DNA of 64,000 nt, taken from contig NZ_CBDCOT010000009.1 in NCBI RefSeq assembly GCF_965219885.1, positions 2,604,001 to 2,668,000 on the forward strand, written 5' to 3'. The notes under the pieces were generated by a model, which saw nothing but the letters and a program-made list of their open reading frames with translations, was not told where the DNA came from and did no database searches. Below are positions 8,076-17,320 of the stretch, piece after piece; position 1 is the first letter of the stretch; every line of letters begins with the position of its first letter. The position numbers were made by a program, and so were the translations under genes. The stretch comes from Curvivirga sp965219885 (GTDB lineage Bacteria; Pseudomonadota; Alphaproteobacteria; UBA8366; Aestuariispiraceae).

Positions 8076-9188
8076 ATGAAAAAAATCCAGATTCTGGCTG
8101 TTTCAACAGCTATTTTATTATCATTGAATGCATGTACGAACACGACGCAGGATGTTGTGGAAGGTGTGTCTGGTGGCTGGTTTAGCGATTCCACCGAAGA
8201 GGAGGATCAATCTATTCCTGGTGAGGATGAAGAATTTCCTGCCGTTGGAACTGTGCCAGAACGCCCTGAAGAACCTGAGTTAAAACGTGATTTTGATGCG
8301 TTACAATCTGGATTAGTTGCGGATAATCAAAATGCGCAATATAGTGATCAAGTCATTCGGTCACAATCTATTCCAACAAATGAAACACCTATTCAGGCAC
8401 CTCAACCAGTGCAAGCAGATGTATCTGCACCTGCGGCGCCGCCTGTTGCAAGCAGTGAAACTGTCGCTAAATCGGCGACAACAACAACCGCACCATTGCC
8501 AGTTGCGGCGGCCCCGAAGCCAGCACCAACTCCGGCTGAGCCAAAGATTACTTCTACAACTAATAATGCTGTAGCTGTTCCGGCCACGACAACAGGACAG
8601 TCGATATCAAATGTTGCACAAGTTGCACCTAAGCCAGTTGAGCCTGCACCAGCACCGGTTCCTGCAACTCCGGCACCGGCAGTTGAAACAGCCACAGAAC
8701 AAGTTGTTGTTCGACCTAATGTTAGCGCACAAAGCACAGATGCGGGTGCAGTTGTTGATGTGCCAAATGTTCAGGCATCTGAAGAAGCTGTTGCTGCAAT
8801 CTCCGCTAATCGTGCAGAAGAAGCGGCAAGTAATGGTACACATATCGCAACACTTTATTATTCTATTGGCAATGCGGTTTTAAGTGCGAATGATAAAGCC
8901 GTACTAGGTCAAGTAGCTGATTTATATGTGCAAAATGGTGCGACTGGTGTTGCGATTATTGGCCATGCGTCCATTCCTGTGTCGCCGCGTGTCACAAATC
9001 CTGCGCTTGTGAACTATAAAGTATCATTAGATCGTGCTGTAAATGTGACTGAGACATTGAAGGCGTTAGGTGTGCCCGCAGATATGATCCTAATGGATGC
9101 CCGTGGTGCGAATGACCCGGCCCGTTTAGGTGATACTGATCTGGATCATGCCTATAACCGACGTGCCGAAATCTATTTCTTAAACTAA
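8076..9188 (+). CDS. OmpA-like domain lipoprotein with Ala/Pro-rich linker
   Basis: About 370 aa from the ATG at 8076. The protein starts MKKIQILAVSTAILL and has the lipobox LNAC, so it is exported and lipid-anchored. An acidic segment is followed by a long Pro/Ala/Val/Thr-rich low-complexity linker (about residues 95-240). A C-terminal OmpA-like peptidoglycan-binding domain then runs from HIATLYYSIGN to the terminal NRRAEIYFLN. The layout resembles lipoproteins that tie the outer membrane to peptidoglycan across the periplasm. An upstream in-frame TTG at 8037 is rejected because it would precede the signal peptide. The following aminotransferase gene is 41 bp downstream, possibly co-transcribed but functionally unrelated. 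Confidence 0.8.
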   Translation: MKKIQILAVSTAILLSLNACTNTTQDVVEGVSGGWFSDSTEEEDQSIPGEDEEFPAVGTVPERPEEPELKRDFDALQSGLVADNQNAQYSDQVIRSQSIPTNETPIQAPQPVQADVSAPAAPPVASSETVAKSATTTTAPLPVAAAPKPAPTPAEPKITSTTNNAVAVPATTTGQSISNVAQVAPKPVEPAPAPVPATPAPAVETATEQVVVRPNVSAQSTDAGAVVDVPNVQASEEAVAAISANRAEEAASNGTHIATLYYSIGNAVLSANDKAVLGQVADLYVQNGATGVAIIGHASIPVSPRVTNPALVNYKVSLDRAVNVTETLKALGVPADMILMDARGANDPARLGDTDLDHAYNRRAEIYFLN

Positions 9189-9229
9189 TAATTCCTACTT
9201 AAACTTAAAATCGAGGTGAAAAAGAGACG

Positions 9230-10420
9230 ATGATTGAAGAATTCCATCGCATTAAAAGGCTGCCCCCATATGTATTTGCTGAAGTAAATGCTATGAAAGC
9301 CGCGGCCCGAGCGAGAGGGGAAGATATCATTGACTTCGGGATGGGTAATCCTGATAGCCCGACACCTCAGCATATTGTCGATAAGCTGGTTGAAGCGATT
9401 CAAGACCCGCGCACACATCGTTATTCTGTAAGTCGCGGTATTCCGGGATTGCGTAAAGCATTGGCAGGATATTATGCACGTCGATTTAATGTGGAACTTG
9501 ATCCTGAAAGCGAAGTGATTGTAACGCTTGGTTCGAAAGAGGGATTGGCCAATTTAGCACAAGCGATTACCAGTCCGGGTGATGTAATTCTTTCTCCTAA
9601 CCCGACTTATCCGATTCATACATTCGGTTTTATTATTGCTGGTGGCGTCATTCGTCATATGCCTGCGGGCGGTGGCGAAGCGAATTTTCAAGAAAATTTC
9701 ATGCGTGAATTGGATCGCGCTGTTAAACATTCTATTCCGAAACCTTTGGCTGTGGTATTGAACTTCCCACAAAACCCGACGGCACATTGTGTCGGGTTGG
9801 ATTTTTATGCAGAGGTTGTTGATTTCTGTAAATTCCACGGCATTTATATTTTGTCCGATATTGCCTATTCCGAAATTTATTTCGGTGATACGCCGCCGCC
9901 ATCCGTTTTGGAAGTGAAGGGCGCGCGCGATATTGCCATTGAATTTACATCTCTTTCTAAGACTTATTCAATGCCGGGTTGGCGTGTAGGATTCGCAGCA
10001 GGGAATAAAAAGCTTGTAGCGGCTCTGGGACGTGTAAAGTCTTATGTTGATTATGGTGCTTTTACACCAATTCAGGTGGCTGCGACAGCAGCATTGAACG
10101 GACCACAAGATTGCGTGGATGAAGTTCGTGCCTTATATAAAGAGCGCCGTGATGTCTTAATTGATGGATTGGCAAAAATTGGTTGGGATGTTCCATCGCC
10201 CGAAGCATCTATGTTTGCCTGGGCACCACTTCCAGATAAGTATAAGGAAATGGGATCCTTGGAATTTTCTAAGCTGCTGCTTGAAAAAGCAGGCGTTGCT
10301 GTGGCTCCTGGTGTGGGCTTTGGCGAATATGGCGATGGTCATGTTAGATTTGGTTTGGTTGAAAATACTCAACGAATCCGGCAAGCCATTCGCAACATGA
10401 AAGATCTGTTAACAGATTAA
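9230..10420 (+). CDS. alaC: Class I/II PLP aminotransferase, AlaC-like
   Basis: 396 aa fold-type I aminotransferase. The PLP lysine lies in SLSKTYSMPGWRVGF, and upstream are FGMGNPDSPTP, NPTYPIH and NFPQNPTA, which are typical of the AlaC (glutamate-pyruvate aminotransferase)/LL-diaminopimelate aminotransferase-like branch. It is cytoplasmic and likely makes alanine from pyruvate and glutamate. A good GAGGTG ribosome-binding site precedes the ATG. It lies directly upstream of hom with a 69-bp gap, a frequent neighbour pair in alphaproteobacteria, which suggests an amino-acid biosynthesis operon. Exact amino donor and acceptor are not resolvable by eye. Confidence 0.82.
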   Translation: MIEEFHRIKRLPPYVFAEVNAMKAAARARGEDIIDFGMGNPDSPTPQHIVDKLVEAIQDPRTHRYSVSRGIPGLRKALAGYYARRFNVELDPESEVIVTLGSKEGLANLAQAITSPGDVILSPNPTYPIHTFGFIIAGGVIRHMPAGGGEANFQENFMRELDRAVKHSIPKPLAVVLNFPQNPTAHCVGLDFYAEVVDFCKFHGIYILSDIAYSEIYFGDTPPPSVLEVKGARDIAIEFTSLSKTYSMPGWRVGFAAGNKKLVAALGRVKSYVDYGAFTPIQVAATAALNGPQDCVDEVRALYKERRDVLIDGLAKIGWDVPSPEASMFAWAPLPDKYKEMGSLEFSKLLLEKAGVAVAPGVGFGEYGDGHVRFGLVENTQRIRQAIRNMKDLLTD

Positions 10421-10489
10421 AATAAAATCGTATGGTCTTTTTGTAAAAATAGCGGAATTTATAACCTTAGTTAAAAAGAGAAAAATCAC

Positions 10490-11800
10490 ATGAGTAAAGA
10501 TGGCAAACCAGTGAAAATCGCAATTGCAGGCTTAGGTACTGTAGGGGCGGGCACCGTTAATTTGTTGGCTGAGCAAGCTGACGTTTTAACAACACGTTCT
10601 GGTCGTCAACTTACGGTAACCGCAGTATCTGCACGTGATCGCAATCGCGATCGTGGATGTGATCTTTCTGGTTTTGCTTGGTATGATGATGCTGTTGAAA
10701 TGGCACGTGAAGCAGATGCAGATATTTATGTAGAACTTATTGGCGGCTCTGACGGACCAGCAAAAGCAGCTGTAGAAGCTGCCTTGAATTCTGGTAAACA
10801 TGTGGTGACAGCCAACAAGGCATTGATGGCGCATCATGGATTTGAGCTTGCACAATCGGCTGAAGAAAAAAATGTTGGCTTGACCTATGAGGCTGCTGTA
10901 GCTGGTGGTATTCCTGTAATTAAATCCATCCGTGAAGGATTAGCAGGGAACAAGATTTCATCTTTGCATGGTATCTTAAACGGCACTTGTAACTATATCC
11001 TAACCACAATGCGTGAAACTGGACGTGATTTTGCGGATGTATTATCTGAGGCGCAAGAACTTGGTTATGCGGAAGCTGATCCTAGCTTTGATATTGATGG
11101 TGTGGATGCTGCACATAAATTGGCGTTACTTGCTTCGTTATCCTTTGGAACCAAGGTAGATTTTGATGGCATGCATGTAGAAGGCATTCGTCATGTCTCT
11201 GCAACTGATATCCAATATGCATCTGAACTTGGTTATAAAATCAAACTTCTAGGTATCGCAGAAAATGGCGATAATGGTATTTTCCAACGCGTGCATCCTG
11301 TGATGGTGCCTGCAGATAAGCCAATCGCAGGTGTAGAAGGTGTTTATAACGCTGTTGTAACTGAGGGCGATTTTGTTGGCACAACAGTTTTACAAGGTCG
11401 TGGGGCTGGTGCAGGACCAACAGCATCAGCAGTTGTTGCAGACATTGTTGATATTGCTACAGGTCGTATTGCACCTGCATTTGGAATTGCGGCGGGTGAT
11501 TTAGTTGAAAAAGCTACTTTGAGCATGGATAATCATAGTGGGTCTTGCTACATCCGTCTTCAGGTGATCGATAAGCCAGGCGTGATGGCAGATGTTACAC
11601 GTATTCTCAAAGAGGAAGATGCATCTATCGAAGCAATGTTACAACGCGGTCGCGCACCAGGTTCAGCAGTTTCTGTTGTGATGACCATTCATGAAACCAA
11701 TGAAGCGGCAGTGAGCCGTGCTTTGGCAAAGATGGAAGCATTGGATGAAGTTCAAGGGAAACCTTGCATGATCCGCATTGAAAAATTCACAGAAAACTAA
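10490..11800 (+). CDS. hom: Homoserine dehydrogenase with C-terminal ACT domain
   Basis: 436 aa, matching ACT-containing homoserine dehydrogenases. The NAD(P)-binding region begins IAIAGLGTVGAGTVNLL (about residues 9-25). The catalytic domain holds GGIPVIKSIREGL, NGTCNYILTTM and the family signature near YAEADPSFDIDGVDAAHK. The ACT domain (about 350-430) starts at YIRLQVIDKPGVMADV and likely senses threonine. The enzyme reduces aspartate semialdehyde to homoserine on the way to threonine and methionine. Confidence 0.95.
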   Translation: MSKDGKPVKIAIAGLGTVGAGTVNLLAEQADVLTTRSGRQLTVTAVSARDRNRDRGCDLSGFAWYDDAVEMAREADADIYVELIGGSDGPAKAAVEAALNSGKHVVTANKALMAHHGFELAQSAEEKNVGLTYEAAVAGGIPVIKSIREGLAGNKISSLHGILNGTCNYILTTMRETGRDFADVLSEAQELGYAEADPSFDIDGVDAAHKLALLASLSFGTKVDFDGMHVEGIRHVSATDIQYASELGYKIKLLGIAENGDNGIFQRVHPVMVPADKPIAGVEGVYNAVVTEGDFVGTTVLQGRGAGAGPTASAVVADIVDIATGRIAPAFGIAAGDLVEKATLSMDNHSGSCYIRLQVIDKPGVMADVTRILKEEDASIEAMLQRGRAPGSAVSVVMTIHETNEAAVSRALAKMEALDEVQGKPCMIRIEKFTEN

Positions 11801-11836
11801 ACCTTTAAAGTTTTTGGTAAATATATGCACAAAAAG

Positions 11837-11890
11837 CATGAAATCTTGGAAGACTTCATGTATAGACTGCTCAGAATTTAAAAACTGAGC
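11837..11890 (+). promoter_or_regulatory. Two tandem hairpins in the hom-glpX spacer
   Basis: CATGAA (11837-11842) pairs with TTCATG (11855-11860), and GCTCAG (11869-11874) pairs with CTGAGC (11885-11890). No T-run follows either, so they look like leader or processing structures rather than terminators. The role is unknown. Confidence 0.35.
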
Positions 11891-11913
11891 ATCAGGTTTA
11901 AGGAAAATTTAAA

Positions 11914-12885
11914 ATGGCTATTACAGAACGTAACCTTGCATTGGAAGCTTGCCGCGTGACAGAAGCAGCAGCTTTGGCATCCTCTCGTTGGATTGGTAAA
12001 GGGGACGAGAAGGCAGCGGACCAAGCGGCTGTTGACGCAATGCGTACAGCATTAAACGCGATGGATATCCAAGGTACAGTTGTAATTGGTGAAGGTGAAC
12101 GTGACGAAGCACCTATGCTTTATATCGGCGAAGAAGTTGGTACAGGCACAGGCCCGAAAGTTGATATCTCACTTGACCCATTGGAAGGTACAACAATTAC
12201 TGCAAAAGGTGGCCCAAACGCTTTGGCTGTGATTGCAATGGCCGAAGAAGGTGGCTTTTTGAATGCACCTGACACCTATATGCAAAAAATCGCTGTAGGT
12301 GGCGGATTGCCAGACGGTATCGTTGATATTGATGCAACACCAGAAGAAAATTTGCGTAATCTTGCAAAAGCAAAAGATAAAGAGATGGAAGAGATGTTAG
12401 TCTGCATCTTGGACCGTCCGCGTCATGCAGAGATCATCGAACAGGTTCGTGCATGTGGTGCGCGTATTATGTTGATTGGTGATGGTGACGTGTCTGGTGT
12501 CATTTCTACATCTGATCCGTCTACAGGTGTTGATATGTATATCGGTTCTGGTGGTGCACCGGAAGGTGTTTTAGCTGCAGCAGCGTTACGTTGCATTGGT
12601 GGTCAAATTCAAGGTCGTTTGTTATTCCGTAACGATGATGAAAAAGCACGTGCTGCAAAATGGGGCATTACTGATCTTGATCGTGTTTACAAAATGGAAG
12701 ATATGGCAAAAGGGGATGTTATGTTCTCTGCTACTGGTGTGACAGATGGGTCCATGTTGCAAGGCGTACGTGTATTACCACATAAAGCAATCACACAAAC
12801 ACTTATCATGCGTTCCAAATCCGGCACAGTTCGTAAGATTGAAGCTGAACATAACTTCTCCCGTAAAACATGGGTGAAGTGGTAA
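11914..12885 (+). CDS. glpX: Class II fructose-1,6-bisphosphatase (GlpX type)
   Basis: 323 aa, normal for GlpX. It hydrolyses fructose-1,6-bisphosphate in gluconeogenesis, in the cytoplasm, with divalent metal. Metal and phosphate site motifs are visible: VIGEGERDEAPMLYIGE, DPLEGTT and IGSGGAPEGVLAAAAL. AGGAAAA precedes the ATG at a suitable distance. recJ follows after only 3 bp, so the two are co-transcribed. The hom-glpX-recJ order is common in alphaproteobacteria. Confidence 0.94.
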   Translation: MAITERNLALEACRVTEAAALASSRWIGKGDEKAADQAAVDAMRTALNAMDIQGTVVIGEGERDEAPMLYIGEEVGTGTGPKVDISLDPLEGTTITAKGGPNALAVIAMAEEGGFLNAPDTYMQKIAVGGGLPDGIVDIDATPEENLRNLAKAKDKEMEEMLVCILDRPRHAEIIEQVRACGARIMLIGDGDVSGVISTSDPSTGVDMYIGSGGAPEGVLAAAALRCIGGQIQGRLLFRNDDEKARAAKWGITDLDRVYKMEDMAKGDVMFSATGVTDGSMLQGVRVLPHKAITQTLIMRSKSGTVRKIEAEHNFSRKTWVKW

Positions 12886-12888
12886 GCC

Positions 12889-14667
12889 ATGACTGTGAAT
12901 TCCCCGTTATTAGGTGTTGAAAAATCAATTTCCGGTCAACGTTGGGAATTACGTGAAGGTAATGAACGAGAATCGCTGGCTTTATGCCAGCGTTTTTCTT
13001 TGCCAGATATTGTGGGTCGTATTCTATCAGCCCGTGGCATTGGTCTAGATCAGGCTGAAGATTTTCTAAATCCATCTCTTAAAACTCAGTTACCTGATCC
13101 GTCTCATCTTGTTGATATGGATAAGGCTATCAGCCATCTTGTAAAAGAAATCCAGTCTGGTAACAGAATCGCAGTATTTGGTGATTATGATGTGGATGGT
13201 GCAACTTCAAGCGCTGTATTGAAGCGTTACTTTAATATGCTTGGTCTTGATATGGGGGTTTATATCCCTGACCGGATGTCGGAAGGCTATGGGCCAAATT
13301 TGCCTGCTTTGTTGAAATTGAAAGAGCAGGGATATTCTACCGTTATTACCGTTGATTGCGGTATTACAGCTTTTGATGTTTTAGGCGAAGCGTCAAAGTC
13401 TGGGCTTAACATGGTGGTTATGGATCATCATGCTGCCGAAGCGCATCTACCGGATGCGATTGCTGTTGTAAATCCAAACCGACTCGATGATGCGAGTCCA
13501 CATGGACATATGGCTGCTGTAGGCGTTGTTTTCTTGCTGGTCGTTGGGTTAAATCGTGCTTTACGTGATGTCGGTTTCTTTGATGATAAGAAAGAACCCG
13601 ATATTCGTTTACTACTAGATTTGGTCGCTCTTGGAACCGTTTGTGATGTGGTGCCCCTTAAAGGGGTAAATCGTGCTTTTGTCTCACAAGGTCTTAAGGT
13701 TATGGCGGGTCGTCGTAACACTGGCATGAAGGCTTTAGCAGATGTTTCCGCCGTGGATGGCCCACCAAGTGCCTATCATTTAGGTTTTCAAATGGGGCCG
13801 CGCGTAAATGCAGGTGGGCGTGTCGGGGAAGCAGCCCTCGGTAGCCGTTTGCTTGCAAGTGACACGCCGCAAGAAGCCCTTTCGATTGCGCGACAACTAG
13901 ACGGCTTTAATGCAGAACGCAAAGAAATTGAAGCTGCATGTTTAGAACAAGCCATTGAAATGGTTGAGCGTGAAGGGCGTGAAAAAGACAGCTTAATTTA
14001 TGTGGCATCTGAAGGCTGGCATGCAGGGGTGATTGGGATCGTGGCAAGCCGGCTAAAGGAACGTTATGGCGCCCCGGCTTGTGTTGTTGCAATTGAGAAT
14101 GGTGTGGGAAAAGGATCTGGGCGATCTGTTGAAGGTGTGGATCTTGGAGCGCATGTAATTGCAGCGCATCAAGCGGAGCTACTTGTGAATGGTGGCGGTC
14201 ACAAAATGGCTGCAGGATTTACCGTTACTGAAGCTTTGAGTGAAGAGTTTCGCGACTATTTAAATGAAAGAATTTCCAAACAAGTTGCCGAAATGGAAAT
14301 GCTACCAACCCTAACAGTCGATGGTTGTCTACAGGCAAGTGGAGCAACGATTGATTTGGTAAAGAAACTGGATCAGCTAGCCCCATTTGGAGCTGGAAAT
14401 GCGACCCCAAAATTTGTTCTGGAAAACGTAAAAATTATCAAGCCACGTATTGTCGGTACAGATCATGTAAGTTGTCAGGTAAGTAGCTCTGGCGGTGGAA
14501 ATTGGATCAAAGCTATTGCTTTCCGATGTGCTGATCAAAATTTAGGTGATTTACTTCTATCTGCAAATAACGGCTTACCTGTACACTTGGCGGGACGTTT
14601 GCAAATAGACAGTTGGCAGGGGCGCGATTCAGTTCAAATTATAATTGAAGACGCGGCACCTGCCTAA
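12889..14667 (+). CDS. recJ: Single-stranded-DNA-specific exonuclease RecJ
   Basis: 592 aa DHH/DHHA1 phosphoesterase that degrades ssDNA 5' to 3' in recombination and mismatch repair. Catalytic motifs are present in order: FGDYDVDGATSSAVL (near residue 100), VDCG, MDHHAAE (DHH), VALGTVCDVVPL and, in the DHHA1 domain, NGGGHKMAAGFTV. An OB-fold tail follows. It is translationally close to glpX (3-bp gap) with no convincing Shine-Dalgarno of its own. It converges with flgE with a 12-bp gap and no obvious terminator. Confidence 0.95.
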   Translation: MTVNSPLLGVEKSISGQRWELREGNERESLALCQRFSLPDIVGRILSARGIGLDQAEDFLNPSLKTQLPDPSHLVDMDKAISHLVKEIQSGNRIAVFGDYDVDGATSSAVLKRYFNMLGLDMGVYIPDRMSEGYGPNLPALLKLKEQGYSTVITVDCGITAFDVLGEASKSGLNMVVMDHHAAEAHLPDAIAVVNPNRLDDASPHGHMAAVGVVFLLVVGLNRALRDVGFFDDKKEPDIRLLLDLVALGTVCDVVPLKGVNRAFVSQGLKVMAGRRNTGMKALADVSAVDGPPSAYHLGFQMGPRVNAGGRVGEAALGSRLLASDTPQEALSIARQLDGFNAERKEIEAACLEQAIEMVEREGREKDSLIYVASEGWHAGVIGIVASRLKERYGAPACVVAIENGVGKGSGRSVEGVDLGAHVIAAHQAELLVNGGGHKMAAGFTVTEALSEEFRDYLNERISKQVAEMEMLPTLTVDGCLQASGATIDLVKKLDQLAPFGAGNATPKFVLENVKIIKPRIVGTDHVSCQVSSSGGGNWIKAIAFRCADQNLGDLLLSANNGLPVHLAGRLQIDSWQGRDSVQIIIEDAAPA

Positions 14668-14679
14668 CTTAATAGTTTA

Positions 14680-15945
14680 CTATTTCATCCCGGAAACAGT
14701 TTGCATCATTTCATCTGCCGTTCGGATCGTAGTCGCGGCAGAACTGTATGCTCGCTGTGTAGTAATCATGTTGCTAAATTCTGCATTTAGATTTGTGGAT
14801 GCGCCTTCATAGGCACCCGCTACAAAACGCGCACGAGTTGTAACCTCAGGATCATAAACGGCGATTTCGCCAGATTGACCAGTTGTTTCAAAATGCGTGC
14901 CCGAAATAGCGTTTAGACCCTCAGCGTTACGGACATCTCCAATTGCAATTTTTGCAACAGGTCTTGTCGCACCATTTGTGAATTTACCATATACGATACC
15001 ATCTTCGCCAAAATAGGTGCTGCCTAAGACGCCTTCACTGAAGCCATTTGTGTTAATGCTATCAAGAGTATTCGCACCAGCGAATTGAGTAAGATCCCCT
15101 AAGTTTAAAGTGAATGTATTTGAGGCGCCTGAATTTGCCCAATTGACAGACACATCTAAACTGTTGCTTGTACTGCCGACGATTGACATTTCGGAGCCTG
15201 TTGCATCAAATTCAACCTGAAAAGGTGCCGTGCTTACAGTGCCGTTGTCACCTGTTATAGTTACATCCCATAAATCGGGAGTCGCTGACTTCGTGAAAAC
15301 CATGTTAACGGTTTGTCCATCATTAACGCCATCTGTGTCACCACTACCATCTAGGACACCAAAACTAATTGTTTGGGATTCACCAACCGCGGTATCAGGC
15401 GATATATTTGCACGAATGCTGACTTCTGACGTTGCCACCGCAGCATAAGTCGTGCTCTGACGATCTGCGCGGATGGGCCCAATTGAATTGAGATCATTAC
15501 CAGTGTTGAAAGTGCTAGTCGCGGGATTGTAATCCCAGCCTAACAAATAATTGCCAGAACCGTCTTTAATATAGCTAGCACCAGAACCGTCTTGTTCCAA
15601 TTGAATATCAAACTGACCTGCTGCTGTTAAATAAGTTTGTCCACCAGTTAGAGAGTCACTGGTAATAAAAAAACCTTTTCCCATCAAAGCGCCATCAAGC
15701 GGGCTTTGTGTGGAGATAGTCGTACCTTCTGCGCCATAGCGATTAAACGCGACGCCTGAAGTGCCGCTATAATTCCCATAAACACTTCCATATCTCGACT
15801 CATTTGTAAGGGAGTTGGTGTGTATTTGTGTATGCTTATAACCTGCAGTATTCAAGTTCGCGATATTGTCAGCAATCGCAGCAAGAGATCGCGAATGGGC
15901 CCTCATTGCTGTAATACCTGACGTAAATGAATAATCCGATACCAT
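14680..15945 (-). CDS. flgE: Flagellar hook protein FlgE
   Basis: 421 aa. The N-terminus carries the flagellar rod/hook signature AAIADNIANLNTAGYKHTQ. A FlgE-type variable D2 region with Ser/Thr/Gly-rich beta segments fills the centre, and the C-terminal helix contains EFSNMITTQRAYSSAATTIRTADEMMQTV, which packs with the N-terminus in axial flagellar proteins. It is exported through the flagellar type III apparatus and polymerises as the hook. No other flagellar gene is in the window, so this is either an isolated hook gene or a second copy. AGAGGAAG precedes the ATG, and a sigma-54 promoter lies upstream, fitting class III/middle flagellar control. Confidence 0.85.
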   Translation of the reverse strand: MVSDYSFTSGITAMRAHSRSLAAIADNIANLNTAGYKHTQIHTNSLTNESRYGSVYGNYSGTSGVAFNRYGAEGTTISTQSPLDGALMGKGFFITSDSLTGGQTYLTAAGQFDIQLEQDGSGASYIKDGSGNYLLGWDYNPATSTFNTGNDLNSIGPIRADRQSTTYAAVATSEVSIRANISPDTAVGESQTISFGVLDGSGDTDGVNDGQTVNMVFTKSATPDLWDVTITGDNGTVSTAPFQVEFDATGSEMSIVGSTSNSLDVSVNWANSGASNTFTLNLGDLTQFAGANTLDSINTNGFSEGVLGSTYFGEDGIVYGKFTNGATRPVAKIAIGDVRNAEGLNAISGTHFETTGQSGEIAVYDPEVTTRARFVAGAYEGASTNLNAEFSNMITTQRAYSSAATTIRTADEMMQTVSGMK

Positions 15946-16013
15946 ATTTACTTCCTCTATCGAACCAAAGTTCAGGCAGTATTTGCCTAATTACATCTTC
16001 TCACTTATCGGTA

Positions 16014-16031
16014 ATGCAAATCTGGTGCCAA
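16014..16031 (-). promoter_or_regulatory. Sigma-54 promoter for flgE
   Basis: The minus strand reads TTGGCACCAGATTTGCAT, one mismatch from the TTGGCACG-N4-TTGCW consensus, with the GG and GC elements correctly spaced. Predicted initiation is near 16005, about 60 bp before the flgE start at 15945. Confidence 0.75.
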
Positions 16032-16157
16032 ATATGGGGCGGGGAAACGAAATTAATTTAATAAAAGAGAAGAAATATCTTTAAAAGAGGGTTGACCATT
16101 AGGGGCGAAATCTTTAAATCAACTCTCACAGCAAAGTTAAGGCTGTAAATAAAATAT

Positions 16158-16233
16158 GTCCCCTTCGTCTAGAGGCCTAGGACACCGCCCTTTCACGGCG
16201 GCAACACGGGTTCGAATCCCGTAGGGGATGCCA
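16158..16233 (+). tRNA. tRNA-Glu (anticodon UUC)
   Basis: 76 nt. Acceptor arm GTCCCCT pairs with AGGGGAT (first pair G-U), anticodon stem CCGCC/GGCGG encloses CTTTCAC with anticodon TTC at 16192-16194, and the T-arm holds GGTTCGAATCC. The CCA end is encoded (16231-16233). Its own terminator follows 5 bp later. Confidence 0.97.
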
Positions 16234-16237
16234 ATTT

Positions 16238-16271
16238 AAAACCGCTCGCAGAAATGTTTGAGCGGTTTTTT
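16238..16271 (+). terminator. Terminator of tRNA-Glu
   Basis: AAAACCGCTC (16238-16247) pairs with GAGCGGTTTT (16260-16269), followed by further T residues. Confidence 0.88.
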
Positions 16272-16300
16272 GCATTCAGAATAAACTATCAATGTTGTGT

Positions 16301-17203
16301 TTAAGAGATCACTGTTGATTGGTCTCTTAACAGATTTAACAAATTCTCACTCATCTCTGTGTGGAAAAAGCCTTCCTTGGCGACCAAGTAGTATCCGTTA
16401 TTTGTTTGCATGATTGGAAAATTAAGTGGGACGAGGGCACCAGTTTCTACGAAATCCTTTACGACACCCGTCCAGCCTAAAGCAATGCCATGCCCTAGCA
16501 AAGCTTGGTTAATGGCAAGTCCATAATTTGAGGTTGAGGTTAACTTGTTGATTTTTCCATATTCAGGCGCAAATTTTTCTGCCCATTCTTTCCAACCAAG
16601 CCATCTTTCTTCTTCATCTTCAAGATAGATGATAGGGCCTTTTTCCAATAGATCTTTACCCGATAAATGTTGATATTGTTCGGCGACTTTAGGGGCCGCA
16701 ACAGGAATAACTGCTTCATCAATTAATTTCACAGCATGAAACCCTTTCCAATTGCCATCACCAAAGACAATCGCACAATCCACATTTTCTAGAAGAATGT
16801 CGGAATTTTTTTCCATTGTTGTTACCCGCATAATCAAGTCAGGATATTTTTCGCGAAGCAACTGGGTTTTGGGCAGCAACCAATAAGCTGCAATGCCGGG
16901 ATAAGTGGCAAGTGAAATTTCGTTATCGTTTCGATTACTACTTCTTAAACGCTCACTGGCAGTCGCTATATCATTTAGGGCAGCGGCGATTGCCTCATAG
17001 TAGGCATCTGCCTCATCGGTTGGCACGATAGCCGCACCATGTTTTGTAAACAGTTTGGTTTGTAGATCATCTTCCAGATTTCTGATTTGATGGCTGATCG
17101 CGGGTTGTTGCACATTTAGTGAATTTGCCGCACGTGTGAAACTGCGTAATCGATAACATGCTTCAAATGCACGAATGGCTCTAAGTGGCGGAAGTTGTTT
17201 CAT
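16301..17203 (-). CDS. LysR-family regulator divergent from dmdA (GcvA-like)
   Basis: 300 aa. The N-terminal helix-turn-helix contains FTRAANSLNVQQPAISHQI, and the effector domain follows the GcvA group, including ALGWTG near the end and a LPL/VPLNFPIMQT tail. The gene is divergent from dmdA with 117 bp between the starts and a perfect 16-bp dyad in that gap, so it probably controls the dmdA-dmdB-acuI operon. The inducer cannot be read from sequence; DMSP, methylmercaptopropionate or acrylate are candidates. Known Roseobacter dmdA control uses other regulator types, so this pairing is of interest. Confidence 0.8.
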   Translation of the reverse strand: MKQLPPLRAIRAFEACYRLRSFTRAANSLNVQQPAISHQIRNLEDDLQTKLFTKHGAAIVPTDEADAYYEAIAAALNDIATASERLRSSNRNDNEISLATYPGIAAYWLLPKTQLLREKYPDLIMRVTTMEKNSDILLENVDCAIVFGDGNWKGFHAVKLIDEAVIPVAAPKVAEQYQHLSGKDLLEKGPIIYLEDEEERWLGWKEWAEKFAPEYGKINKLTSTSNYGLAINQALLGHGIALGWTGVVKDFVETGALVPLNFPIMQTNNGYYLVAKEGFFHTEMSENLLNLLRDQSTVIS

Positions 17204-17251
17204 CTTGAATTACGTTATTGAAAAAAATAATAATGAAGAAAAATTAAACAT

Positions 17252-17267
17252 ACTTCTCCTATGAAGT
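17252..17267. promoter_or_regulatory. Inverted repeat between the LysR gene and dmdA, putative operator
   Basis: ACTTCTCCTATGAAGT is an exact dyad of 5-bp arms (ACTTC/GAAGT) around 6 bp. It sits between the divergent LysR and dmdA starts, 53 bp before dmdA, in the usual position of a LysR operator. Binding is inferred only. Confidence 0.5.
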
Positions 17268-17320
17268 AAACTTGGATATAGAATTATAAGAATAAGATTA
17301 GCCTGTTTTGGAGAAAAATA

